Shown piece by piece: positions 9,872 through 16,671 of a DNA stretch of 64,000 nt (positions within the stretch are counted from its first letter, which is position 1; the number at the start of each line of letters is the position of its first letter). The notes below the pieces were generated by a model. The model was not told the DNA's origin. It searched no databases and worked only from the letters and a program-made list of their open reading frames with translations. A program made the position numbers and the translations under genes. Origin of the DNA: Pseudomonas sp. CCI4.2 (lineage in GTDB: Bacteria; Pseudomonadota; Gammaproteobacteria; Pseudomonadales; Pseudomonadaceae); the NCBI RefSeq assembly GCF_034350045.1, contig NZ_CP133781.1:1580001-1644000 (forward strand). The letters are read 5' to 3'.

Positions 9872-10600
9872 TTACTCGTCATCCGAAAGTAGGCGTTCCA
9901 AGTATCGGCCATCAGAATTTATAACAGCCTTATAAATGCTGTACGATTCCATCTCGCAAGCATTAGCAGGCTCTAGGACGCCATTGTGCAGGTGTCGCAG
10001 GTCACAGCTAGGGATTGACATGATAATTGGAGAATGGGTCGCAATTATAAACTGAGAACCTTGTTTTGCTAGCTCAGCAATCCTAATGACAAAGCTAAGT
10101 TGGCGAATTGGGTGTAGAGAAGCTTCCGGCTCGTCTAAAATATAGATGCCGTCCGGTTTAAATCGATTTTGGTAGAGTGCTTCCATTGCCTCGCCATGAG
10201 ACATAGAGTGAAGATCTTTTCCTCCATAATAAGTTTTAATCTCAGGATCAAAGCTTCCCTCGCTGTCTAAGCGTCTAATCTCGGTGTTTAAATTATAAAA
10301 AGTCTCAGCTCGATAAAAGAAGATGTCTTTCTCCTTTCTGTAACCTTTGGAAATAATGATATTATTATGTAAGTCTGAGTGAGTAGCCTCTGTGCTGAAA
10401 GAGAAATTTTTCCCACCTCCCTCGGGGTTACATCCTAGTTTTACAGCAATCGATTCAAGCAAAGTAGACTTGCCAGCTCCATTGTCTCCGACAATTACTG
10501 TTATTGCATTGTCGAAATTAATTGGAAAAATATAGTGTATAGACTTATTAAGTAACACTCCAGCCTTGAGTCGTATTTCTTTAATAATTGTAGCGTTCAT
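9872..10600 (-). CDS. COG3910-type AAA ATPase of the lanthipeptide island
   Basis: A 242-residue stand-alone ATPase. Walker A is GDNGAGKST near residue 40, the signature-like motif is MSHGEA (in place of LSGGQ), Walker B is GIYILDEPEASL, and the switch region is IIATHSP. These match the COG3910 family of ABC/SMC-like ATPases rather than an ordinary exporter NBD. Its ATG overlaps the upstream TGA by 4 nt (ATGA), so translation is coupled to the second membrane protein. The natural inference is that it energises the two NBD-free membrane proteins for export or self-immunity; this is unproven. Confidence 0.75.
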   Translation of the reverse strand: MNATIIKEIRLKAGVLLNKSIHYIFPINFDNAITVIVGDNGAGKSTLLESIAVKLGCNPEGGGKNFSFSTEATHSDLHNNIIISKGYRKEKDIFFYRAETFYNLNTEIRRLDSEGSFDPEIKTYYGGKDLHSMSHGEAMEALYQNRFKPDGIYILDEPEASLHPIRQLSFVIRIAELAKQGSQFIIATHSPIIMSIPSCDLRHLHNGVLEPANACEMESYSIYKAVINSDGRYLERLLSDDE

Positions 10601-11493
10601 ATTCTTCTCTTGAAAATCCTATTTATTGAAACTTTTGTTCCAACTATAGATAACGCTGCTTGGATGGAGCTGTTGGCGCCGAGAGCAAACATGCCAACGT
10701 AGCCTAGATAATACAGCATCTCAGCTCCAAGCATTCCAGGTGATAAAGTTGCTATCAGAAATAATGATGCAGCAATCATAGCAGATACGATAATTTCTGG
10801 CGTACCGCTAAGTAAAATACAAAGCCGCTCATATAAGTAGCGTGTGTTTATAGATCTCCTCAAATTGTACTCAGTGCTTTTAGCTCTAAAGTTGAAACGA
10901 TGAGCATTGTTGAAAGAGGCTTTTTTCAGACGAATAATCGAGGCTTTGTATTTTTGCTCTTGGTCAATTTCCAAAGTGTACGCTTGACCAACGCATTTGG
11001 TAAAACGAGTAACATGAAGATATGAAAGACCGAACAGTATCATTAATGGGGCCGCCATAAAATAATTATCGAAAGTTAAAACAATAAAAGTAACCAGAGT
11101 CAAGCAGCCAGAAGCAGTTAGCTCCAAAATCTGTATAACGCTTGCTGCGACCCTTTCAGAGTCCTCTTTTATCAAAGTGATAAGTTCGCCCTCCTTATTT
11201 GATTTCGCTTGTGCGTAAATATGTTCTATCAGAGAAAGTCGTATTCGAGCTTCAATCAAATGATTTAGTATTGTGCAGGCGCATTGTAATATGCTTTTGC
11301 CACTAAATATGAATATCAGTACGAATATAGTGTAAACGTTTTTTTGGGATGCTGTTATCTCCCTGATGCCATTGCTAATGACATAGGGTATAGCAATTTG
11401 TAAAGCAGCACTGGTTATCGATATGGCAATACTAGTAACTATAAGAAAGCCGTGTTTTTCAATTACGGTCTTAATGGAATGTGGTTTTGCCAT
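10597..11493 (-). CDS. ABC exporter membrane protein 2, no NBD
   Basis: A 298-residue hydrophobic protein with five or six membrane segments arranged like an ABC exporter transmembrane domain, including an early A-I-P-Y-V-I segment and a long cytoplasmic helix after the second hairpin. No Walker motifs are present and it ends where an NBD would normally begin, at INRIFKRRI. It overlaps the upstream gene by 23 nt and has AAGGA 12 nt before its ATG. It probably pairs with membrane protein 1. Normal LanT exporters are single polypeptides with C39 peptidase and NBD, so this split form is unusual. Confidence 0.7.
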   Translation of the reverse strand: MAKPHSIKTVIEKHGFLIVTSIAISITSAALQIAIPYVISNGIREITASQKNVYTIFVLIFIFSGKSILQCACTILNHLIEARIRLSLIEHIYAQAKSNKEGELITLIKEDSERVAASVIQILELTASGCLTLVTFIVLTFDNYFMAAPLMILFGLSYLHVTRFTKCVGQAYTLEIDQEQKYKASIIRLKKASFNNAHRFNFRAKSTEYNLRRSINTRYLYERLCILLSGTPEIIVSAMIAASLFLIATLSPGMLGAEMLYYLGYVGMFALGANSSIQAALSIVGTKVSINRIFKRRI

Positions 11494-12348
11494 GTAATGA
11501 AACCATCCTTGATCGTCTATAAATTGCTTCCGCGCTCGAAAAATAAATTCCTAGCAGGAAACCCAAAGGATTTAATATGCGCTCTATATACATCGCGGAT
11601 GCGATCAACGCGCCTAATGTTATCGCATTTGACTGCAATAATTGATCTCCTATATATAGCAAGAGTGACATGCCGATAAGAAATGAAAAGCCGGTAGCTG
11701 CCTCAAGTGTTGAAATTTTCAGCTGGGTTTTGCAAAGTATCATCAAAGTGTCTTTCTTTAATTCGTCAAACACGTCAAATGAGGGGCCGCTTTTCATCTG
11801 CGATGCAGAAATAATATTACTGATGAGAACAGTGTTTTGCTCAACATATCTGCCGTAGGTTTTTTCTATTACTGTCCTGCTTGTTATATAAACTAATGAC
11901 GAAAAAATAATTGCTGCTATTGGGGCTATCAAAAGCGAAAAGTGGTAGTTATATATCGCTATCAGAGAGAGGCAAATTGCTGCGAGACTTACGCTGATAT
12001 CAAAATATATATTGTGATATAGGTAAATGGAACCGTCCACGTCATTATCGACAAACTCAATTATGTCGCCTTCAGGTAACGAACCTCTGTTGTGTTGTAT
12101 CAGTATCTGAACAGATTTCTGTTTAAGTTTCAGCCTAGTAGCGGCGTTCGACTTAGCTAACTGAATTTTTGTGTAGAGTTTTATGCATGGAGATAATATG
12201 AAGCTGATACATGCAGCTGAAATATGCCAAATATGCAGTTCATGGTGCTCTTGATAGTGATCGATAGTGGCGCCCAAAAAAAAGGGGCGCAAAGGTTCAC
12301 GCATGCCGTCGCAGCCCCAAGAGCTATAAAGCCAAAGTTAGGTATCAT
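11471..12348 (-). CDS. ABC exporter membrane protein 1, no NBD (frameshifted)
   Basis: The open frame runs from an ATG at 12304 (277 residues), but a better start is the ATG at 12348, two bases after the LanM stop. From 12348 the frame reads MIPNFGFIALGAATACVNLC, a good first membrane segment, and then hits a run of eight T (12276-12283 on this strand). One extra T there would join it to FFLGATIDHYQEHH, the expected end of exporter helix 1. The repaired protein would be about 292 residues with about six helices. It has no C39 peptidase and no ATPase domain. The break may be a sequencing error, a mutation, or slippage in the T run. Confidence 0.65.
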
Positions 12349-12350
12349 TA

Positions 12351-13211
12351 TTATAGGTAGTTCATTTGATGGACAAGGAAGGGAAACTCGTACGCTCTGC
12401 TAAGAATGCCGGATGCGCCCAGAACCGCTCCCGTTTTCCCTACCCAAAGACCCAAAGGATCGGCAGATCTAGAGCGTAGTTCTCGCACATCGTGCTCTGC
12501 TAATAACGACAAATTCAACCATGCATAAACTCTTGGATCGGATAGTGCAGCGGGGTATAATTTTTTTAAAATATTTAGTAAGCCGTATGCACCATGGCAC
12601 ATTGAATCATTCGAGGGCCGTTCCCTTTGTATAAGACTTTCATAGCAAAAAAACGATGATGCAGGTTTTTCTGTAATAAAATCTAATGCTTCTTGTACTC
12701 CGTGTTCCGCAAAATACTGAAGGGCGAGATAGTTTCCTGGTAAACCGTGACTCCATGAGAACTCACCACCTTTCGATTCAGACCTACGGCGGTAATCGGG
12801 CCAGTTGTTGATGCTTTCATCAAATTGCTTCAATTCCCAGTCTAAAAACGTAGTGAAAACATCATACGCTTCGGCTGTCCTAGCGATGGTTTTATAAAAA
12901 TAAAATGCTGAGTATGCGCATCCCATGACGCCATGGGAAATTCCGGAGAGAAGTGCGTCTTGTCGAATAGTCACGGACTTGTCGAATTGAACCATTCGCT
13001 TGCCATCAGCGATAGTAAGCTCAGTGTCAATTTTTCCGTGCAAATTTACGGCCAAAGCGCTGAATTCGTAATCACCGGAAAGTTCAAATAGCTTAGTCAG
13101 TACGCTGAGTGTTCCGTACATACCAGAAAGAAGGTCAGCGCCCCAATAATACTTCTGCCACCAGTCTTCCGACATTGCGCTGTGCAAATAATTTTTGTAT
13201 TTTTCTAACAA
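12351..13211 (-). CDS. LanM fragment: cyclase domain, C-terminal part
   Basis: A 286-residue open frame covering most of the LanC-like cyclase of a class II synthetase. It has WWQKYYWGADLLSGMYGTLS, GVMGCAYSAFYF, the motif FSWSHGLPGN and MCHGAYGLLN. The last holds the Cys-His zinc pair. The first zinc ligand, normally Cys in WCHG, is Ser here (AGT, codon 12750-12752), a single base from TGT. The possible TTG start at 13211 overlaps the stop of the middle fragment by 7 nt, so coupled translation of a separate piece is conceivable. However, the break falls inside the cyclase fold, not between domains. Confidence 0.8.
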   Translation of the reverse strand: MLEKYKNYLHSAMSEDWWQKYYWGADLLSGMYGTLSVLTKLFELSGDYEFSALAVNLHGKIDTELTIADGKRMVQFDKSVTIRQDALLSGISHGVMGCAYSAFYFYKTIARTAEAYDVFTTFLDWELKQFDESINNWPDYRRRSESKGGEFSWSHGLPGNYLALQYFAEHGVQEALDFITEKPASSFFCYESLIQRERPSNDSMCHGAYGLLNILKKLYPAALSDPRVYAWLNLSLLAEHDVRELRSRSADPLGLWVGKTGAVLGASGILSRAYEFPFLVHQMNYL

Positions 13212-14101
13212 TTCATATGTCGACTATCGTCAAAATACTTGAGACAGATTGCGAGAGGTAAGATCGATGAGGATATGCCAAAATGTGAGCCTCCCAGATG
13301 AGACCCCTGATTATCTAATTTGGCGACTACTCGCCTATATGTCTCATTCAGCAGCGGTAATAAGCCGTCTGTCGGTATTGGTGTCATGTGGTGGATGGTT
13401 ACTAGGCCATATATTATGCCGGAAAGCCCGTAATATAGATCTTCTCCCAATTCAGAATATTCTATATAACCCCCCGGCGATGCGTGAAAGCCATACCATA
13501 AACCGTTATTGGAAAGTTCTGTTGAGATTTTGGTAGTGAGAAATTTTATATTCTCATGTTGAGAACGTCTTATACTTTCTATTACGTCCGGTAGACTGAG
13601 TGAGTTAAGATTGATCGCGTCAACTTCCCTAAAATTATGCGTTGTTAGTTTTTTATCATGATCGTACATAAACTTCATAGCGGTTAAGGTATTATTTATT
13701 TGAGCGAGTTCAAAATTGCGGCGGCTCTCGGAGAAATTTTCGATATAATCAACGCTGTTGGATAGCCCGTCCAGATAGGTGTTTGGATCTAGATGCCCTT
13801 CCCCGGAATAGTGGGGCTCGAAAAAGTCTAGTGACCCAACCTGGCTTTTTGCATATGGAATGTCAAGATTCAAAAGTGCTTTTACTTCCGCGGGTAAAAA
13901 TCCTTTTGCTGGCGCATTATCATTATCAAGAATCTTGGCTAAAAACGCTTCTCGCTCATTTGTCGAACGCATCAAAGATGCATGAAGGGAGCATTGCAGC
14001 GCATAATGGTAAGTAGCGGTGGGGCGTGGCACGTAACGCGATGGAAGTCCTTTGAATGATTGAATTTTTTGGACTACGAATAGCTTGTTTTTTTCTAGGA
14101 C
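13205..14101 (-). CDS. LanM fragment: end of dehydratase and start of cyclase
   Basis: This frame continues the dehydratase from 14101: VLEKNKLFVVQKIQSFKGLP, then SRYVPRPTATYHYALQ. The latter carries the Arg and Thr (spaced by six) that in CylM catalyse phosphate elimination. The first conventional start is only at 14032 (MPRPTATY), which would cut this motif, so independent translation would give a dead domain. The frame ends with EDLYYGLSGIIYGLV, the first cyclase helix pair, and stops at 13205 after KYFDDSRHMN. Adding one base near 13212 joins it to LLEKYKNYL of the next fragment. Confidence 0.75.
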   Translation of the reverse strand, partial: VLEKNKLFVVQKIQSFKGLPSRYVPRPTATYHYALQCSLHASLMRSTNEREAFLAKILDNDNAPAKGFLPAEVKALLNLDIPYAKSQVGSLDFFEPHYSGEGHLDPNTYLDGLSNSVDYIENFSESRRNFELAQINNTLTAMKFMYDHDKKLTTHNFREVDAINLNSLSLPDVIESIRRSQHENIKFLTTKISTELSNNGLWYGFHASPGGYIEYSELGEDLYYGLSGIIYGLVTIHHMTPIPTDGLLPLLNETYRRVVAKLDNQGSHLGGSHFGISSSILPLAICLKYFDDSRHMNC

Positions 14102-15273
14102 CGAAAAAATTTGTTGAATCCTTCACGAATTTCTTGCTCATAGAGCCATGGGCTAACGACCTCTCCATCAATATAAAGTACGTTTTCTGCTGGAAATATT
14201 TTGACGCCGTCGGTGCCGAAAGTTCCATCACCGCTGTCATCTTCTATGTACTGGTACAAATTAAGGCTGACATATTGTTCTCTCAGGCCACCTAGAGCGC
14301 TTAAATCGACCCCGATCCCGTCGGTCCCCTTCCAAGTCCAGTTCGGAAGTATGCTTGTCTGGGCACAGTTCCAACGAACCTCTTTAGGGATCGTCTTGAT
14401 ATCTAGCACGCAGTAAAACATAGTCTCGAGGTCGATGGGGGTAGGGTTGCTTCCATTGCATATAATATTGTCAGAGGTTATATCGGAAGCGGTAAAAGCT
14501 GTACAAAACCCTAGAAGAAACCCGGCACGTTTATAATAAGTATGCACATCCAAAATATTACTAGCTGGTGTATGTGGCACAAACTGTGCCCAGCCGTGGT
14601 CTTGATTTACGATGTAGGACGGAATTTCCCATTCCGCGTAACTAGTTCCTGCATCTTCAGAAAGCCTCTTTAGAAGCATCGAAGCGTTATGTTCTATCGT
14701 GAGATTTCTGGGTTTATATATTACTTTGCTACCATTGGAGAAAGTTAAGCTGCAGACGGTGAGGGAGCCATTGTGAGTTTCACCTTCCGACGGGTTACAC
14801 TCACTGATGGGATAGGACGACTGTTCGCCGATTAATGCCTCCAAGAATGCTCGATCTTCGCTTAGACGAGTTGCCAAAAGTCGGGTTTGATCAACAAAAT
14901 TTTCGGATACTTGCTGGAGTACCCGGTCCAACTCTGGATATGCCTCTAGGATATTGAGCAAATAATTTGAATTATTTCTCACTAAATTATAGTATTCCAC
15001 AGTGTTCAATTTATGTGGTTTGATCGTTGAATTTAATATATCTTTTTCTACGGTTAATACGTTAGCAGCAGTATTTGTGATTCGCGTTGACAAGTTCCTT
15101 AAATAACCATTGATGATCACCTTTTTCTCTGGTTCAGCTAATCCTTCAATCTTTGTTAAGCCTTCGATAGACTTTTTTGTAAAAAAGACTAGGTATGGCC
15201 ATACCGGACAATCGGTCGTGATACTTTTTACGTCTTGCGATTGTAGTTTTAATATTTCAATAGCGTATTGCAT
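14095..15273 (-). CDS. LanM fragment: N-terminal dehydratase (kinase-like) domain
   Basis: A 392-residue fragment of a class II lanthipeptide synthetase (DUF4135 dehydratase). It shows the ATP-lysine strand VIYKPRNL and PIDLETMF with the metal-binding Asp and Glu. The usual D-x-H-x-x-N motif is DITSDN, so the His is Thr (codon 14476-14478). The ATG at 15273 is chosen because AAGGA lies 6 nt upstream; earlier in-frame starts (TTG 15315, ATG 15288) fall in or beside the hairpin. The frame stops at 14095 just after a run of six T; one more T would continue into the middle fragment. Repaired, LanM would be about 970 residues, normal for the family. Confidence 0.82.
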   Translation of the reverse strand: MQYAIEILKLQSQDVKSITTDCPVWPYLVFFTKKSIEGLTKIEGLAEPEKKVIINGYLRNLSTRITNTAANVLTVEKDILNSTIKPHKLNTVEYYNLVRNNSNYLLNILEAYPELDRVLQQVSENFVDQTRLLATRLSEDRAFLEALIGEQSSYPISECNPSEGETHNGSLTVCSLTFSNGSKVIYKPRNLTIEHNASMLLKRLSEDAGTSYAEWEIPSYIVNQDHGWAQFVPHTPASNILDVHTYYKRAGFLLGFCTAFTASDITSDNIICNGSNPTPIDLETMFYCVLDIKTIPKEVRWNCAQTSILPNWTWKGTDGIGVDLSALGGLREQYVSLNLYQYIEDDSGDGTFGTDGVKIFPAENVLYIDGEVVSPWLYEQEIREGFNKFFRS

Positions 15274-15292
15274 CTGACTTCCTTGCATAGAG

Positions 15293-15313
15293 GACGGCTG
15301 CGTCGCAGCCGTC
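15293..15313 (-). promoter_or_regulatory. Perfect hairpin between precursor and LanM
   Basis: GACGGCTGCG and CGCAGCCGTC are exact reverse complements separated by one base. The hairpin begins 8 nt after the precursor stop codon and lacks a T tail. Such hairpins in lanthipeptide operons commonly act as partial terminators or 3'-end stabilisers that raise precursor over enzyme mRNA; that role is inferred. Confidence 0.7.
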
Positions 15314-15321
15314 AACTTGAT

Positions 15322-15504
15322 TCACGCGTATGTTGCGTTGCAGCAACGGCTCCAGCACTGAGTGCAACAGCTGGTACACGGTTTGGTACCACTGCTTGCT
15401 GATGTGAGATTACTGTATGCTTGAATAACAAGCGCTGAAATTGGCGCAATTGTTTCCAACATCACACTTCGGTTATTTTGAATTGTTTCGAGATCGATCT
15501 GCAT
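15322..15504 (-). CDS. Lanthipeptide precursor (LanA-like)
   Basis: A 60-residue peptide. The leader-like N-terminal part is MQIDLETIQNNRSVMLETIA. The C-terminal third is packed with Cys (43, 46, 47, 50, 54, 55) and Ser/Thr (40, 44, 45, 48, 52, 58): GTKPCTSCCTQCWSRCCNAT. Six Cys against six Ser/Thr after Gly39 could make up to six thioether rings. No classic double-Gly cleavage site is present; Ser-Gly at 38-39 is the closest match. It lies directly upstream of LanM in the same direction, which is the main reason for the call. The start has a modest GAGAG site 6 nt upstream. Confidence 0.8.
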   Translation of the reverse strand: MQIDLETIQNNRSVMLETIAPISALVIQAYSNLTSASSGTKPCTSCCTQCWSRCCNATYA

Positions 15505-15740
15505 ATTGCTCTCGCTTTATGAGAAATTTAGTTAAGGTAATGGATCGCAATGTATCTAGCGGACGACATATATAGTTGGATGGCACTTTCAGATAATGCT
15601 CGCACATTGTATAGGTCAAGAACTGTTCATTAGCGAATCTCCTAATCAGGCTTTTTGAGATTTATGTACCGGGTTATTTGTATTGATTTATTGTTCACCT
15701 CAAACCGCGTCGGGTCAACAGCGATACATTCCGGGAATGT

Positions 15741-15770
15741 TGTAGCTTTTGTCTTAAGACAATTCCTACA
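15741..15770. promoter_or_regulatory. 30-bp palindrome, possible operator
   Basis: A perfect 14-bp core, TTGTCTTAAGACAA (15749-15762), is flanked by TGTAG and CTACA in mirror positions, with only three mismatched pairs between. It lies about 240 nt upstream of the precursor start and 100 nt upstream of the cytochrome promoter. It may be an operator for a dimeric regulator or a REP-like unit; no regulator is encoded in the island. Confidence 0.45.
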
Positions 15771-15876
15771 ATTATTTAAAGCGATTCCTGCGTGGTAAGT
15801 TTGTATTGAAGCGTAACATCCACCTTGCGCTTACTATTTTGGAACTTCCAACAATCACTCGGAAAGGGCTAACCGT

Positions 15877-15882
15877 TATACT
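15877..15882 (+). promoter_or_regulatory. Probable -10 of cytochrome c5 copy 2
   Basis: TATACT lies in the same ctaaccgttatact context as copy 1. The duplicated block begins near 15868 and the sequence upstream of it differs from copy 1. Confidence 0.4.
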
Positions 15883-15939
15883 TGCGTCCGCCCCGAAGCT
15901 GTGGACGCGGGCGTGACTAGTCACCATGAGGGTGTAAGC

Positions 15940-16368
15940 GTGAACCTAATCAATAAGATACTGGCAGTACCCGCCGTCGTATTGGCCCTTTGGGCCGTTG
16001 CCGCTCAAGCTACGACCACTGACGATATTGCCAAGCGTCTGGAGCCAGTAGGCCAAGTCTGCGTTCAAGGCAAAGAATGCCCTGGGATGGACTTTGTCGC
16101 ATCGGCTGCCGGTGGCGGCGGGGCGAAAACCCCGGACGACATCATTGCCGGCCATTGTGGCGCATGCCACGGCACCGGTTTGCTGGGTTCGCCGAAAATC
16201 GGTGACGCCGCCGACTGGGGCAAGCGCGCCAAAGAGCAGGGCGGTCTTGACGGCATCTTGGCCAAGGCCATCACGGGCATCAACGCCATGCCGCCTAAAG
16301 GCACCTGCGCCGATTGCTCCGATGCAGAGCTCAAAGCCACCATCTCGCAAATGTCTGGGTTGAAGTAA
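15940..16368 (+). CDS. Cytochrome c5, copy 2
   Basis: A 142-residue paralogue of the cytochrome at 9366. It has the same signal peptide pattern, haem motif HCGACHGTGLLG, axial Met in INAMPPKGTC and C-A-D-C pair. Differences are scattered, mostly silent or conservative, and it lacks two residues after the signal peptide. The GTG start at 15940 sits after the same gagggtgtaa leader. Both copies look intact and expressed. Tandem duplication may predate the island, which would then have inserted between them. Confidence 0.93.
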   Translation: MNLINKILAVPAVVLALWAVAAQATTTDDIAKRLEPVGQVCVQGKECPGMDFVASAAGGGGAKTPDDIIAGHCGACHGTGLLGSPKIGDAADWGKRAKEQGGLDGILAKAITGINAMPPKGTCADCSDAELKATISQMSGLK

Positions 16369-16385
16369 TTCAGTCCGATAAAAAT

Positions 16386-16411
16386 AGCCGGCCTTGGGTC
16401 GGCTTTTTTTT
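16386..16411 (+). terminator. Rho-independent terminator of cytochrome c5 copy 2
   Basis: Stem AGCCGGCC/GGTCGGCT (one mismatch) is followed by eight T, 17 nt after the stop codon. Confidence 0.85.
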
Positions 16412-16671
16412 ACGCGCGATTCACTGTGTAGGGGCGCGCTTGTCCGCGATCAGCTGCGCAGCAGTCGTCAATCAGGCAGCTCGGGTTTTTCCGTTGAAAT
16501 CGGGTCAGATATTTGGGACCGCTTCGCGATCCATCGTGGGCAAGCGCGCTCCTACCAGTGGCGAATTTGCGGTATTTGTTTGGCCACAAATAACCCACAA
16601 CCCTGTTCTTTGCAGTAAACACCCGGCAAGCTCGGTCCAACCTGAAATCAAGGATGTGCCGGGAGGGTTCA
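16412..16671. repeat. Gap with REP-like inverted arms
   Basis: Arms near 16428-16447 (ggcgcgcttgtccgcgat) and 16536-16556 are diverged reverse complements. The sequence between and after them shows no gene. The acetyl-CoA hydrolase gene begins at the end with its own GGGAGGG ribosome site. Confidence 0.5.

Larger units (their letters stand above)
9851..15860 (-). other. AT-rich lanthipeptide biosynthetic island
   Basis: The segment between the two cytochrome c5 genes is visibly richer in A+T than its GC-rich neighbours and uses many AT-ending codons, which suggests horizontal acquisition. On the minus strand it encodes precursor, LanM, two ABC membrane proteins and an ATPase in one tightly packed unit. 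No integrase, transposase or direct-repeat att site was found; the only flanking repeats are the cytochrome genes themselves. Confidence 0.8.
15505..15939. other. Gap upstream of the precursor and cytochrome c5 copy 2
   Basis: This 435-nt stretch holds the divergent upstream regions of the precursor (minus) and cytochrome c5 copy 2 (plus), the palindrome at 15741-15770 and, from 15868, the duplicated cytochrome promoter segment. A 41-codon minus frame from 15606 overlaps the precursor start but looks like no known peptide. No convincing sigma-70 promoter for the lanthipeptide operon was identified. Confidence 0.6.

Noticed and set aside
14095..14115. Programmed -1 frameshift in LanM
   Set aside because: The T6 run could slip, but no canonical X-XXY-YYZ heptamer is in phase and no clear downstream pseudoknot was seen, so recoding is kept only as a possibility.
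13956..14240. 94-codon minus-strand frame across the first LanM break
   Set aside because: It is a third frame overlapping the dehydratase end; its sequence has no LanM motif, whereas the two flanking frames do.
15484..15606. 41-codon minus frame upstream of the precursor as a second peptide
   Set aside because: It overlaps the precursor start, has one Cys pair far apart and no leader-like feature or ribosome site.
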